Assembly: GCA_021234155.1 (NCBI GenBank)
Contig: JAJEKV010000041.1
Location: 12,164,689 to 12,228,688, forward strand
Length of the DNA stretch: 64,000 nt
From: Isoetes taiwanensis
Lineage: Eukaryota > Streptophyta > Lycopodiopsida > Isoetales > Isoetaceae
Reading direction: 5' to 3'
Shown in pieces: positions 11,880-23,559 of this stretch (position 1 is its first letter; each line of letters starts with the position of its first letter). The notes below the pieces were generated by a model. That model saw only the letters and a list, made by a program, of their open reading frames with translations, had not been told where the DNA came from and did not search any database. The translations under genes were made by a program, and so were the position numbers.

Positions 11880-12307
11880 CATAATCTTACTAACAATATT
11901 AGTCCTTTTAGTCACTTGTTTAGTCATTAACTATAATTCGAAGTTTTTAGTTAGATATTTAGTCATTAGATGAATTAAAGTATTAGTCACACCTTTACAT
12001 AGTCAGCTTTTAGTGAACCATTCACGTCGAGAAACTACTAGTATCATATTAGAAAAGTAGGTTTATTCGTCATAACAATAAGCAAACTTTTGAAGTCGGA
12101 TTTTAGTCAAAATATTACGTCCCGGGTAAAAGCGTCATTAAATTTTTTTAGTCATAGTTTTAGTCATTTTAATAGTCCAGAATTCGCTTGTCGAGTTTTC
12201 GTCATATGATTAAATGATGCTCTCGTGAATGGAGCATTTCTACTGAGATAGTTTTGAGCCTCGAAGCTGAATTATCACATTTCTTAGCGATCGTCTCTTG
12301 CTTAGTG
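11880..12307. repeat. Right subterminal region and candidate right terminus of the CACTA element
   Basis: TTAGTCA/TTAGTCAT motifs recur between 11,880 and 12,200 as at 1-420. About 100 bp further on, a segment reads TTCTTAGCGATCGTCTCTTG then CTTAGTG, ending at 12,307. Its reverse complement begins CACTAAGCAAGAGACGATCG, the form expected for a CACTA terminal inverted repeat. The matching left end is not in the window, so the terminus is a proposal. The subterminal repeat itself is clear. Confidence 0.5.
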
Positions 12308-15300
12308 TTTATCTCTTCTTCTTCTTCTTCTCAGATAAAAAATATTAGAAACAAGTATGAGAGCATCAGATAACAAGTTCATAATTAAATATTATGCTAT
12401 AGCAATAGATGATAATCTTTACACAAATATATCACAAAAACTACTTGCAAGAAGCAATTTATAAATACTCTCAACCACGAGATGATATATTATTTACTTG
12501 CATAGAGTGCAACTAGGACATTTGTAAGATCACATGTAATGTCTTCTCCTTTTTTGCTGCGTAGTTTCCTTCAATGATCTGTCAATTTAAGTAGATACAT
12601 TACAAATTGGCTGGAAACTGCTATCAGGACCGCCTTTCAACATGGCAAGTTTAAGTTGGCATGTAGCATATTTGCAAGCATTAAGATGCTCTGCCCTCCC
12701 ATGTTTCACAAAGAACCTTGCAGTAAGAACGAAGCTGTGATAACATCCTTTTCAATGAGTAACTCTATGAGGTTCCAGATACTAGCATTTATAGCGTACT
12801 AACTTGCTCCTTAAATTCTAATGTAGAAGGGTTCATAGGTTGGCTAAAGAGAGGTGGGTAATGGTTACACACATAGAAGTGGAAAGAAAACAATTGGACA
12901 ACAAAACTTCAAAGAGGAATTTTCTGGACAAGTTGAAGACTAAGGTGAGGGATCCACCATCTGATAAAACTGTGTGTAGAAGAATGTGACCAGTTTGATT
13001 AAAGTTTATGAAACAATTATCATAAAATCGTGTTAAATTCAGAGAGTCAAAGATTTGGCTATTATTATAGGGATGGGCATCTACGAATATCTACAAGAAC
13101 GGCTTTCAATTGCATATGGGGTTTGTTAAATCCCGAAATGCCTTTTGTTAAATGGCGAGAAATGTAGATGCGTTTAACATACATTAACCCTCGATTCTGA
13201 TTGAGGGTAGCAACGTGAATTTAGGATGATTGATAAGCGGTAGTAATGAAATGCGGTATTATTCATACGATTGAATTGTCTTGTAGAAATGCTACATCGA
13301 ATAGTATGAAGAATTGGAGCTTCGAGGGATCAACTTTAGATCATACAGTAGTCGATCTTGGTACGTGGGCACTCACGAACCTCTTTGATTCTTACGGATT
13401 TTCATGCGTAAAGGGCGGCTCTCTTTTTTTCCCATATGGGTCTTACCTGCAAGCAACCATCTGCTTCGACGATATGATTCCCCTTTAAAGCATTTGTTGG
13501 AAAACCGAAAACAATCCTCTTTTTTGGGGGTGAGGATTACTGCCCGAAATTTGAAATTTGCTTCTAATACCTCAGAGACAAGCTTTCAAGTAGCTATACT
13601 ATATAGATAGATAGATAGATAGATAGTACTATATATAAGAGGCTTCTGTAGCGAATTATGGCATGGGAGAAGTCTTGTGATCTTGAGAGGCCCATTGATT
13701 CATGCCACCGCGTGTCAAGCATCTTGAGAGCTACTTTCAAGAATGTCATCTGACACAGATGTCATGTAGAATCTTTGGCCAAATGTTAGTCCAACGGTTA
13801 TGATTTTAGTGGTACTATATACATTATCACGGATATGCGCACTGGCCATAATTTTATGTCAAAACTTTTGGTGATTCATTTAAAATTATATGTAGCTGAT
13901 AAATGTTAATCACTAACATTATTTGTGTGTAGTACTTATATAACTCAACACATATAATAATCCTACCACCACATAGCATTGTTGTCATGACTCCAACATA
14001 ATGATACACATAAGTGCACTAACTAATTGTAAGCTCCTATTTTGTTTTAGTGATTGTATGTCGAGAATAGTATTTTTAAATATGATATTCCATTGTAAAG
14101 ACATCATTAGCTTTATCACATTCTATAGTTATTTAGAAGCATAGTTATAGCACAAATAAAATTTCAAAAACCTTCTCTCTCTATACTTAGAGCTATATGG
14201 AATTGAAGTAACTCTATATATATGGTTTTCTAAGTAGAAGCGTCTGTGTATGAGATTTAAAATTGAAATTATTAATAAAAGGCGAAAAAGCTCCTTTCTT
14301 CAAGTTCATATAGTTGGCCGAATGTGGTGGTAGAAGATGGAAGGCTTTTCTAGAAAAATTTGGCCAATTAATCTCATTATTTTCTTGAAGGAAACCTACT
14401 AAACATAATAGCAATTTTCAAAAATCCAAAATATAGCAATTTTAGAGTAAATAGCCACTAAAATCAACACAGTACAACATTAGGGAAAGAATTGTTGCTT
14501 ACGTGTGAGGGAAAGCCATTATTTGTCTTCCGGAATCAGCATCTAACTTCTGCGGTTAATGGAGTACCCATTTTCTTTCCTTAGATTATATACTCCTAAT
14601 GCATATTTCCTACAAACAACCTTCTAGTTTGTCTTTGAAAAAGCTTTGAAACTCTACGGTCAGGTTGGTACAACAAGCTCTAATATAAAACTCGGTTTTA
14701 GAGATAAAGATGCTTCTAAGAAACTTGTGCCTTTGAGGAAGGCCTAACTTTTGACTTTCTATCTTAAGGGAATGCGTCTTACGCTATTGATAACTACTCT
14801 GATGCCTTTATATAAGGTGCAATTATCTTTGAAGCTTACCCAAACATGTTATACTCCCTCCTAGCGCACTTTCAAAATTAAGTAGAAATTCGTGACCAAA
14901 ATCTAGTAACTCCGGTAATTTGAGCACATAAATTATTTACGTTCTTCCGGCATTTTAGTGGTGACCTTGCCCGCGGACACGCAGCGTTAAAATAGATAGG
15001 CGAGTATATTTATTGTTTACCCTTTGAAATAGAGATGTCGATTCGGAAAAGCTCGTGAAACTTCATGAATAAAGAATCGAAGATTTACAAAAGTCCAACC
15101 TCGTTCTTAAAAAGAAACACTTTCATAAAGGTAAAAAACCAATTGTCTAAAGGCAAAAGTTTTTGGGCAAAATAGTTTTCAATTGTCGAAAAAAAAAAAA
15201 AAAAAAACACGGCGTCCAAAGCTTGCTTGAAAATCCTCGGCGAGAGCATATATTCACTTATACGAGAAAATACAAAAAGTTGTTTACCACAAAAATATTG

Positions 15301-17150
15301 ATCACTTTGAAGGTGTTCTCCATAAGCAGGTGCACATATGCGGGGAATCGCGCGGCTAGGAGCTGCGCGCATCAAAATTCAAGCGAAGGAAGGCTCTATT
15401 GAGCGGCTTGCGAGGATGGCGAATCAGGTAAATTCAAGCAAAAAATATGGTGGTAGGAAGAAGTTACAACAATTCAAAGCAAAGAGGAGTGCGCAATCCA
15501 TCTTACCGTGCATGGGGTGCCCATCTATCGTCGCCCTCTATTTTTTGCGTTGAAGCGATTTTGGACTTCTGATTTAAGGAGGGTATGATGGCCGGTCGAA
15601 GTTTGATAGTAGGATCATAGGCTCCGATGAGCAAATCATAGCTGGCGAGGCCTCAAATTTAGATTTTGCTAACATTAAAAATGCACACTATTTATGCTTA
15701 CACGAGTTTTGAAGAAAATACCTCTAACTAGGATTTAAGACTAATTTTTATAAATTTAGAGCCCGAGAAATTTTGCTGCATGTACTTTAGCAAATGGGAT
15801 ATTTCAACTTTAATGTCGGATATTACGGGGAGGAACCCCTAATTTCAACCCTTGAGCGAGGTGAGGCGATCCTTGGCGGTTTTTCACAGGCGGTAGATGA
15901 AGCTGAGATACGGGATTATGGAATCTCTCCTAGTAAGCCGCCGCTGTAGAAATCATATACCTATACTATCGAAAGATACTGGCCCACTAGCAGATTGCAT
16001 CACCCGGCAGGCTGAAATCTCTTTGAGAAGGCAAGCTGGACATAATGTAGAGCGCGATGACGTATTATTACCTATAACATATGATTTTTTAGATGTTTTT
16101 GGGGTATTGCGTATTATCATTAGGAAGATGTATTTGGCGGGCGGTTTGGGAAAAGCTTGATGTAAGTTTTTCTTAGAGGTGACGCAAAATAGAAGCGTGA
16201 TGGATTGAGTACAGCAAATCATTTCCTCTTTCTAAATCCGGCCTGCCGGGTGTTGCCGAGAAACTGCATCCCGATGGGAGTCTCTGCTGAAGATCTCACT
16301 TCATGTTCTCTTCTTTGGGTGGCTCTTAGCGGATTTCTTAAATGAGGTATTCTGTGGGCAGGATCTCTGCGGTGGAGAAGTTTTATGGCGAGAATTAACT
16401 TGGCCAGGCGCGGAATCCTGATTTCCATCAAAGGCTAAATTGTTGGATTCAGGAGAAATATACTCTATGTACGGTAGGAGTTGTTAGCTCGTGAGGAAAC
16501 ATGAAGTCACATTTATTAGGCAAAATTACCGCATTTGAATGTATGCAAAAACTCCATGGATTTGTTCATTTTTGGATGAGGAAAGAATGCCTTATGAGGG
16601 ACATGGGTATCCTATTAAGGAATTGATCCCATCTTCTTCACCATGGGAATTGCCTTTGTTTTCTTCGGTGAGTTCGGTGATCAGTGAAGGCCAAAGGTCG
16701 AGGTTGCATTGGGGAAATTCATAAAATTTGGGTTACATGTATCAAGAGTTAGTTATATCTTGGTGTTAGAATTTCTTGCGGTGTAATAAATTTTGTGATC
16801 TTGTATTTGTATCTTTGCCGGCCATTATTTTTTGGTTTGCAACCATGGTTAAATTGACAGAATTGTGCTCCTATTTCAAGGGGTCAATTTGACCCCTTAT
16901 TGACTCTGGCTGGATTCTCACCAGGCTGACATAATCCCCCCTCCCGCGGAAGGTGCGAGTCATTCGAACTGACCAAAAATAATGTGTAAAATGACATAGT
17001 TTAGTGTAAAATCCGTATATCCGAGTCTTGTTCTATATTAAATCCAGTACTTTTTTATCTATAGGCGGCAAATTGTCTGGTAAGGCTTAGAAAGTTTTCG
17101 AACCCTGTATCTTATGCTAGTCACATTTAAAGGAGAGGTGTGAAGAGAGC
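12308..17150. other. Unassigned intergenic DNA with a few coding-like islands
   Basis: No gene could be built. On the minus strand at about 12,780-12,590 a broken frame reads NLIELLIEKDVITASF, then ARFFVKHGRAEHLNACKYA, which looks like a coding exon of unknown family. On the plus strand 15,897-16,160 is open for 87 codons without a recognised motif. There is a (GATA)n run at about 13,602-13,626 and an A18 tract at about 15,189-15,206. The rest is AT-rich, with nothing further supported. Confidence 0.35.
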
Positions 17151-17202
17151 CAGAGACTGAAAGCATTTCATCTTTGACCCTAAGTACCTTTTTCCGGCTT
17201 CT

Positions 17203-17218
17203 CCCAAAACCCTAAACC
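17203..17218 (+). promoter_or_regulatory. Telo-box (AAACCCTAA) in the BUD32 5' region
   Basis: The motif AAAACCCTAAACC lies about 50 bases before the likely BUD32 start. Telo-boxes are a known plant promoter and 5'-UTR element enriched in genes for translation and growth functions. This fits a tRNA-modification kinase and supports a land-plant origin. Confidence 0.6.
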
Positions 17219-17262
17219 TCCAAACAAAACTTGCTTGCACGCTTATTCAAGTGCTTGGATAT

Positions 17263-20211
17263 ATGGACATACAAGACCGCACGAACTGGGGTTTTGGGAC
17301 CTTGTACTGGGCTTCTGAAGCAGGGGCTGAAGCGGTAGCTTTCTAAACAGGCCAAATTTGTTTTGTCCATTAATTTTTGGTGTTCCTCAAAATTGATGAC
17401 AGAGAAACATTTCCTTACAAGTTTAGAGATTGTTAATCTGGTTTTAATCTATCTGTAGTGGAATTCAGCGTGTTTTGAAGTACGTTCATGGGACGAAATG
17501 CAATTGTGAAGGAGAGATTTTCTAAAATTACAGACACCCAATGTGGACACAAAATTGACACAACGACGTCTTTATGGGGTTTGTTCTTTTACAATGCATA
17601 ATATTTTACACGGCCCATAGATTTACTTCGTATACTAGGAAGCCCGATGTATGACAAGGCACGAGAAGGTTGGGTGTAAGAACTCCTACATTGTTTGCAG
17701 TAGATGCCATTACACGAACACTAACTATGGGTTCGTAAAGTGGACGATGTCAAGGACGTTCTATTGCAATCAGCACCTCTTCCAGTACTGGTATAAATTG
17801 CGATTGTTTTGTCATGTTGTTTGTGTTCTCTCCGGTCATTTTGTATGGGAAAACTGTGTAATTGGTCATAGTGTCATAAATTGTATACCAGATCTTGCAA
17901 CAGTTCTTATTGAAGTGGGTTGTATACACAACACAAGCATGAAGTAAATAAGAGTTATGGGACCTTAACAAAGTCCGGCCAGACATGTAGGGATAAATGC
18001 TGCCGTATTGACACAGCATGGCCAGCTACTTGCTGGATGGTACTTCATTGTGCAGGTTCCTTTAACAGGCTTGAGCCCTCACAGAAGGGGCAAATGCTCC
18101 AAACCTAGCTGGGATGATGAAGATTGCCAAAGGCTTTTGTAAGCATGGCCACACTCTTGAATTAACAGCTTCAATGGGGTCTAGGAGTTGCCATAACATG
18201 CATGTGCTGAAACATTGATTGCATAGGACTGGATAGAACTTGATTTGGGTGGTCTATTAGGAAACTTATGTTGCCAAGTTCTTCCAGAGGATGTGAATGC
18301 AAGTGATACTTGAGTTCTTTTAAGTGGGTCCACTCATCCGATCTCTTTTCTATAATTGAGCACCCTTGCTGGCTATTAAATAAAGTGTTGCATAAATAGA
18401 GCTTAGTTTCCATTGGATTTGCTTTTCAAGGATAGCACTCTGTGGTTGGTCAGCTATATGTAATTATCCAGGAAGGAACAAAGCATGGCAGGTTGTCAGG
18501 TATTAAAAACTAATTTTGAGCTTTTGCAGGGGTTGCAGCTTATTCTCCTTCTAAAGCTAGGAAGTGTTTTCCAAGTCCATTTTGTAAAATGGCTCAGCAC
18601 CACATCATAGCAAGCTGTGAGATCCTTTCCACATATTTATAGATAGAAATTCTCTTAGTTCAAAGGCTTGGTTTAACAGAGCACTGCATTACCCTTTAAT
18701 CATTGTCAAATGGGTGATATGGTCTATGGCAGAGTGATTCTTTGTAAGTCTGACCATGTTTTGCCCTGAAAGCATTGTTTTTGCATGTTCGACAATCATT
18801 TCTTGATTTGTGCATACCATCCATGCACAGGAGCCCTGCCAATTTCTCTTGATGATGAGCTAGATGTTCTGCTTCTGGCATTGAACCTATCACACATTGA
18901 GGAGGCTGCAGTTAAAGCTTATTGTAGGTAGCATTATCTGCAACATTGAAAGGGTGATTAGCTTGCTTGTGGTTGTATTGTATGACCAGCTGTGATTTAT
19001 ATTCTGCAACTCCTGCACAGGTAAAACGAGGGAGGAAAGCTTGGCACTTTATGGTGTCAAGCGGACGTGCCTCGTAGTTTTCCTGAAGGATGTGTTGATG
19101 CAAGGGAGTAGTTGCAAATTGCTTCATTATATGGATGGAAAACCAAATTAATAAGGTTGCTAAAATTGGAGGAGTATTATTAAAATATGTTTTTAGGAGC
19201 CATTGGAGAGATTGTGTATTTTCAAAGTGCCCATTCTTTTAAAATAATTGTGATCTAGAGGATGCTTATATAGCGGTAATTTCATTTCATTTCCTTTCTT
19301 TCAGATGGAAGTTGGAAAATATAGCCTATCAGATTGGAGCTGCTATTGCACGAATGCATGATGGAGGCTTGGTTCCGCAGAGTTTGACCACTAGGCTAAT
19401 TCAGGCAGAAAGCAAGGGAACTGGTAATTTTGCTTTTACCTTTCAGCTTGTTTAGGTTTGCATTGATACAACGTTCTCATTCATTTCTTCAATCCTAAAA
19501 TTGTAAAATAAAAAGTTTAACCTGTGCTTGTGATTTGTTAACAATGCAAAAGAATATAAGTTGGGGAAGACCAAGATGGCAGAGCAAAGAAAACATTTTA
19601 ACAGGTTCTATGTTTGGCATTTAACCTCATCGTTATCACTGGACAACATTATGTTGAAGCGACAAAGGGAGAGAGAAACAGAGCAAATTTGGGGCTAATT
19701 TTATAGGGTATAAAACATTTCAAGGGATGGAAAGTATACTTTTTAATTTATTATTTATGCTATTTTGATATTTGCTATCGTATTTGTATTTATTATAAGA
19801 TGTTTTGCATCAATTATTTATTGACTTGGACTTAGTTATACATGAGCTTACCTGAAGATAAAGCTGTAGATTTATATGTTCTTGAGCGTGCCTTCATTTC
19901 ATTGCATTCTGCAAGCGGCAATGTTGTAAGTATTATGAATCCAATGTAGAATAGAAATTCTTGCTTATAACATCTAAATTGTAAGACAATTTGGAAGAAT
20001 GAATTTTCTACATCCTTGATAGATGGGTGAGGTGCTTAAAGCTTACAAGAGGTCATCAAAATTTTGGAGCAGTACAATGAACAAGCTTGCTCAAGGTGAG
20101 TCATATCTAGAGTGTTTACTTGATATCAGTTTTAACGCCATGATAATGTTCGTAATTCACTATAAAAATGCAGTACAAATGAGAGGCAGAAAACGAGTAA
20201 TGGTGGGATGA
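17263..20211 (+). CDS. BUD32: BUD32/TP53RK-family kinase of the KEOPS (t6A tRNA modification) complex
   Basis: Seven exons: 17263-17334, 17469-about 17578, 17639-17790, 19305-19423, about 19808-19925, 20023-20095 and 20174-20211 (stop 20209-20211). They encode in order the LLKQGAEA glycine-loop substitute and RVFEST, VKERFSKxYRHP, EARCMT and RLGVRTPTLFAVD, LTMEFV, YQIGAAIARMHDGGL, the IDFGLS metal-binding DFG, LPEDKAVDLYVLERAFISLH, KAYKRSSKFWS and the basic C-terminus RGRKRVMVG. Length and ending match small plant BUD32 proteins (about 225 residues). With Kae1 it supports t6A at position 37 of ANN-decoding tRNAs. Most frame breaks are single-base losses in runs of G, T or A, so the gene may be intact in reality. 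One real oddity: where the family has HGDLTTSNM, this copy reads PQSLTTR, so the catalytic Asp and Asn are missing. The fit of the first exon start is uncertain. Confidence 0.85.
18832..19127 (+). other. Coding-like blocks inside the large BUD32 intron, unidentified
   Basis: Between the third and fourth BUD32 exons an AG-preceded block reads ALPISLDDELDVLLLALNLS then HIEEAAVKAYCR before a stop (about 18,833-18,931). A second AG-preceded block at about 19,021 reads KTREESLALYGVKRTCLVVF. Neither belongs to BUD32. They could be exons of another gene fragment in this 1.5-kb intron. No family was recognised. Confidence 0.3.
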
Positions 20212-22560
20212 GCATGATTGGAAGCAGCTTCCTTAATGTTTGAACTGCTAATATGAATGTCTAGAATGAGGTATTTTTTAGTCGTAGAAATGCCCGTTTA
20301 AAACGCATGTCGCTTATAAATGATTGTCATTGCTTTTTAGCCATTGATCAAAGAATATTCCATGAATAACTCAAATGGAGGCGGCCCTGGCCGTTGCTTG
20401 ACTTATGATAGAGGTCAAACTGCCATTCCACGTCATCATATGATTTGGGATGATGGTACCTCGCGTCAATGATGCAGTCAATCATCTGCTGCCAAACAAA
20501 TACCTTGCTGAAGCAAATGCAACAAGAAGAAACCTATTCAGAGCTCACGTTTTCAAGCCAATGGGGTTGGACCCTCCAGACTTGAACAAACACAAAGAGA
20601 AATCGCACAGAACAGAAAAGGCTCAAAATTCTTGCGTGGCTTAAATCTTAAATTTTGCCTGGGCAAAGATCCCCAGGACGTGCTCTTTCTTTGCTTTAGA
20701 TAATCTGCCATCTGGATATTGGTGTTGTTTTGTGGGAGGAAGCCGAGAAACACCAAAGGCAATCAGCGAGTAGTTGGAATTTAAGCTGGAACATCTTGAA
20801 CTGAACAGAAAACAGAGAAAAAAAAATAACAAACCGCCCTTTGGGTTGATTTCGGCCGCTAAAACCAAGCGTCAAAGCACCCAAAAATGCAAATCCGCTC
20901 CTTAGACAACTTTCTCCCTCGTTTGAAATTGGGTTAACAAACGGCTTCTAGACTTTGAGAATTGGCTTAAGAAATGTCTTTCTAGACTTTTTTGCAGCAA
21001 AATGAAGCTTGAATGAAGGTGATTACACATAGGCACTTGTTTTCAGATTTCCACTGCAACTAGAGTACAGAAAAAAGACATAGCCACTCGATTGCTCCAG
21101 TGTCATTGCCATTCTGTTCCATCGCCTGCAACTAGCATACAAAAAGACATAACCCTCGGTGCTCAGTGCCATTGCCACTCAGCTGTTCCATCGCTAGGTC
21201 TTTCCAAAAATAACCTGAAACCTAAACCATTCAACCTAAGATTATTTTACCCTAAAGTCAGCTAGGGTCAAAACTCGCAGAAAGAAGATCATTCTTCTCT
21301 TGGAATCCATTTTCACATACTACAATCTTCTCCTTTGTGCATTCCGCTCTGGCCAACCTCAGCAACTTTAAGAGAGTTGTTCGCAACCGCCGTGCCAGAC
21401 CTCCAAGAAATACCTGCTATATAAAAGATGAAAAATGCTTTCTCTTTATTCATTCTCTAGCCAAATAAATGTCCATCCATCACCATATTTGATCAAGGAG
21501 ATTGAAACGCACCTGCCATTGCTGTATGCACAATGAGGAGAGAACATGCTGAATGAGAAAACTTTTAGAGTTAGAGGCATTTCAATAGGATAAGATATGA
21601 ATTTCAATGAAGAAATGTTAGGATTATAACTTGACGTTGTGGAGAAGGAAAAAATTCAGAAAGAAAGCAAGTTTTGGATGCTATTCTTCAATACAATATG
21701 CTGGATTGCTACCCACACAAACCCATCTCTGTACCAATGTCTCCAAACCTGCACAAACCCATATCTCTGTTGCAGAAGCTTGCGTAGCTTATTTCTTGTC
21801 TTGCACCAGATGGTTTGTCTCCATCCAATAAAGCAAAAGGCGTAGAAGTTCCTAGATCTCAAGCTTTACAGATTGAAAGTTGCACCGAAATTCAAATTTA
21901 AATACTGTCAAATAATGGATAATTCAACAGGTACCTAGGTTTGGACCTGGAGGGCATTTACAACCCTATCTCATGCAGAAAACCTATTTGCCACAAGCTT
22001 GGGTGGGCGATCATCCAATTGTGCGCGCAACAACTAGTCTGCTACAGTTCTAGGTCAGTACAATTTACAACTATGTTCTGCTCGCTGAAGTTTCCCTTTT
22101 ATTAACGCCCTAAAAACGCCCAATGGTCCAATAGAAAAAAAAAAAAAGAAAGAAAAGAGAGATAGATAGATAGATAGTATTTTAGCGTCATGCCCAAGCT
22201 GACTGTCCATTTGGACGTGTGATACACACATACTTCACATTCTTGGTTGGGCCACGCGCCCCAACCACTTTACATTCGCGTGCATATGAGCATAATCAAA
22301 CGCCATCGAATATTCTTTGTGTGCAATGTTCCCTCTTTTCTCTCTCTCTTTTTTTTTTTCCCTCTTGCCCACATCTTCATTTTGATTGTATTTTTGCTAT
22401 TTAGCATTTTTGCTAGCCCTTGATGTATGATATATTCCTGCGTAGATTCCCCTCCTACACTCTCCCGTGCGTATGTAAAAGCAATGGGGTCAACAACGAA
22501 TTTGCTTTGGCGTTCCCGCCGGCACAATTACAATTTAATGTCGGTGAAAATGTATATGTG
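20212..22560. other. Intergenic region downstream of BUD32
   Basis: No gene is supported. Short open frames (for example 20,450-20,644 plus, 20,553-20,762 minus and 21,631-21,831 plus) lack motifs and splice logic. A (GATA)n run is present at about 22,159-22,177, next to an A-rich tract. Confidence 0.4.
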
Positions 22561-22574
22561 AAGCTGCATATGTG

Positions 22575-22975
22575 GGTGATGAACAAATTGGAGTAAGTCA
22601 CGGGTGATGAACCGGTGGATTACAGTGAAACTACATTGAGTGATGAGGGTTAACCCTCCTCTTATGGGTTATACAAATAACCCACTTGGCCTTAATTGAT
22701 GAACAAATTGACGTCACCCGATTGGACAAGTGAAACTACATTGGGTGATGAGGGTTAACCCTCCCCTGCGTGGGTTATACAAAATAGCCCACTTTTCGGT
22801 CATGGCGATGAACAAATTGAATCCTTGTGGTGATTAATAAATTGTACAAGTGAAACTAAATTGAGTGATGAGAGTTAACCCTCCTCTCGGTAGGTTATGC
22901 GGGATAATTCACTGGGCCATTGTTAGGCGGTGGGTTATTTGCACCAACCCACCGCAGGAGGGTGAACCAATTGAA
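22575..22975. repeat. Hairpin-bearing tandem repeat, unit about 105-120 bp
   Basis: Three diverged copies follow each other, with TGATGAGGGTTAACCCTC starting near 22,641, 22,746 and 22,866. Each also has GATGAACAAATTG and GTGAAACTACATTG segments. The first copy contains a perfect 8-bp stem, TGGGTTAT (22,665-22,672) with ATAACCCA (22,677-22,684), and each copy contains the palindrome GGTTAACC or a near form. It is probably the edge of a mobile element. Confidence 0.65.
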
Positions 22976-23461
22976 AATTATCATCGATGCAGTGGCCAAA
23001 ATCACGGGAGCGAGGGAGGCGGTATGAGCGGCCAGTTGAAGTTGGAGTTATCCGGGATGTCTAGGTGGGTTATCACGGTAATCTTCCTTTTCTATTTGTT
23101 ACGCATTCTAACTCAATTTGATCATTGGTATCCCAAGAGGTAAGTCTTTATAATCCTTCTAGATCTACCATTTAAAGGTTATGACTCCTCATACATTACA
23201 TTCAAGATAAAATTTTGTAAGGAACCAACGAAATTAATGAATATTTGATTTGATTATATTGAAATATTGAAAAACAAGAAGCGGTACACCCCAATTGAGA
23301 ACTAGGCCTATTGATGCAAAGGCAGCTTTTTTCAGAAACCTCTTTTATGCACCATTAGAACATTTGTAGAAACACATAAATCGGCCTTGTCCATGCGCCC
23401 TTTGCTATCAAGAAATATGTCGTTTTTCATTCTAGAGACTTCGCGATTAATAGAAGAGAGA

Positions 23462-23542
23462 GTTAACCTCCCTTGGTGGGTTATGCCAAATAACCCTTGG
23501 CCTTAAGAGGTTATTTGGCATGACCGAGAAGGGGAGGTTGAC
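23462..23542. repeat. Imperfect long hairpin related to the preceding tandem repeat
   Basis: GGTTATGCCAAATAACC (23,479-23,495) pairs with GGTTATTTGGCATGACC (23,509-23,525) with one mismatch around a 13-base loop. Outside it GTTAACCTCCC pairs with GGGGAGGTTGAC. The same GTTAACC and TAACCC words occur in the repeats 600 bp upstream, so it is the same family. Confidence 0.7.
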
Positions 23543-23559
23543 CTCCCCTTAATCGAGGT

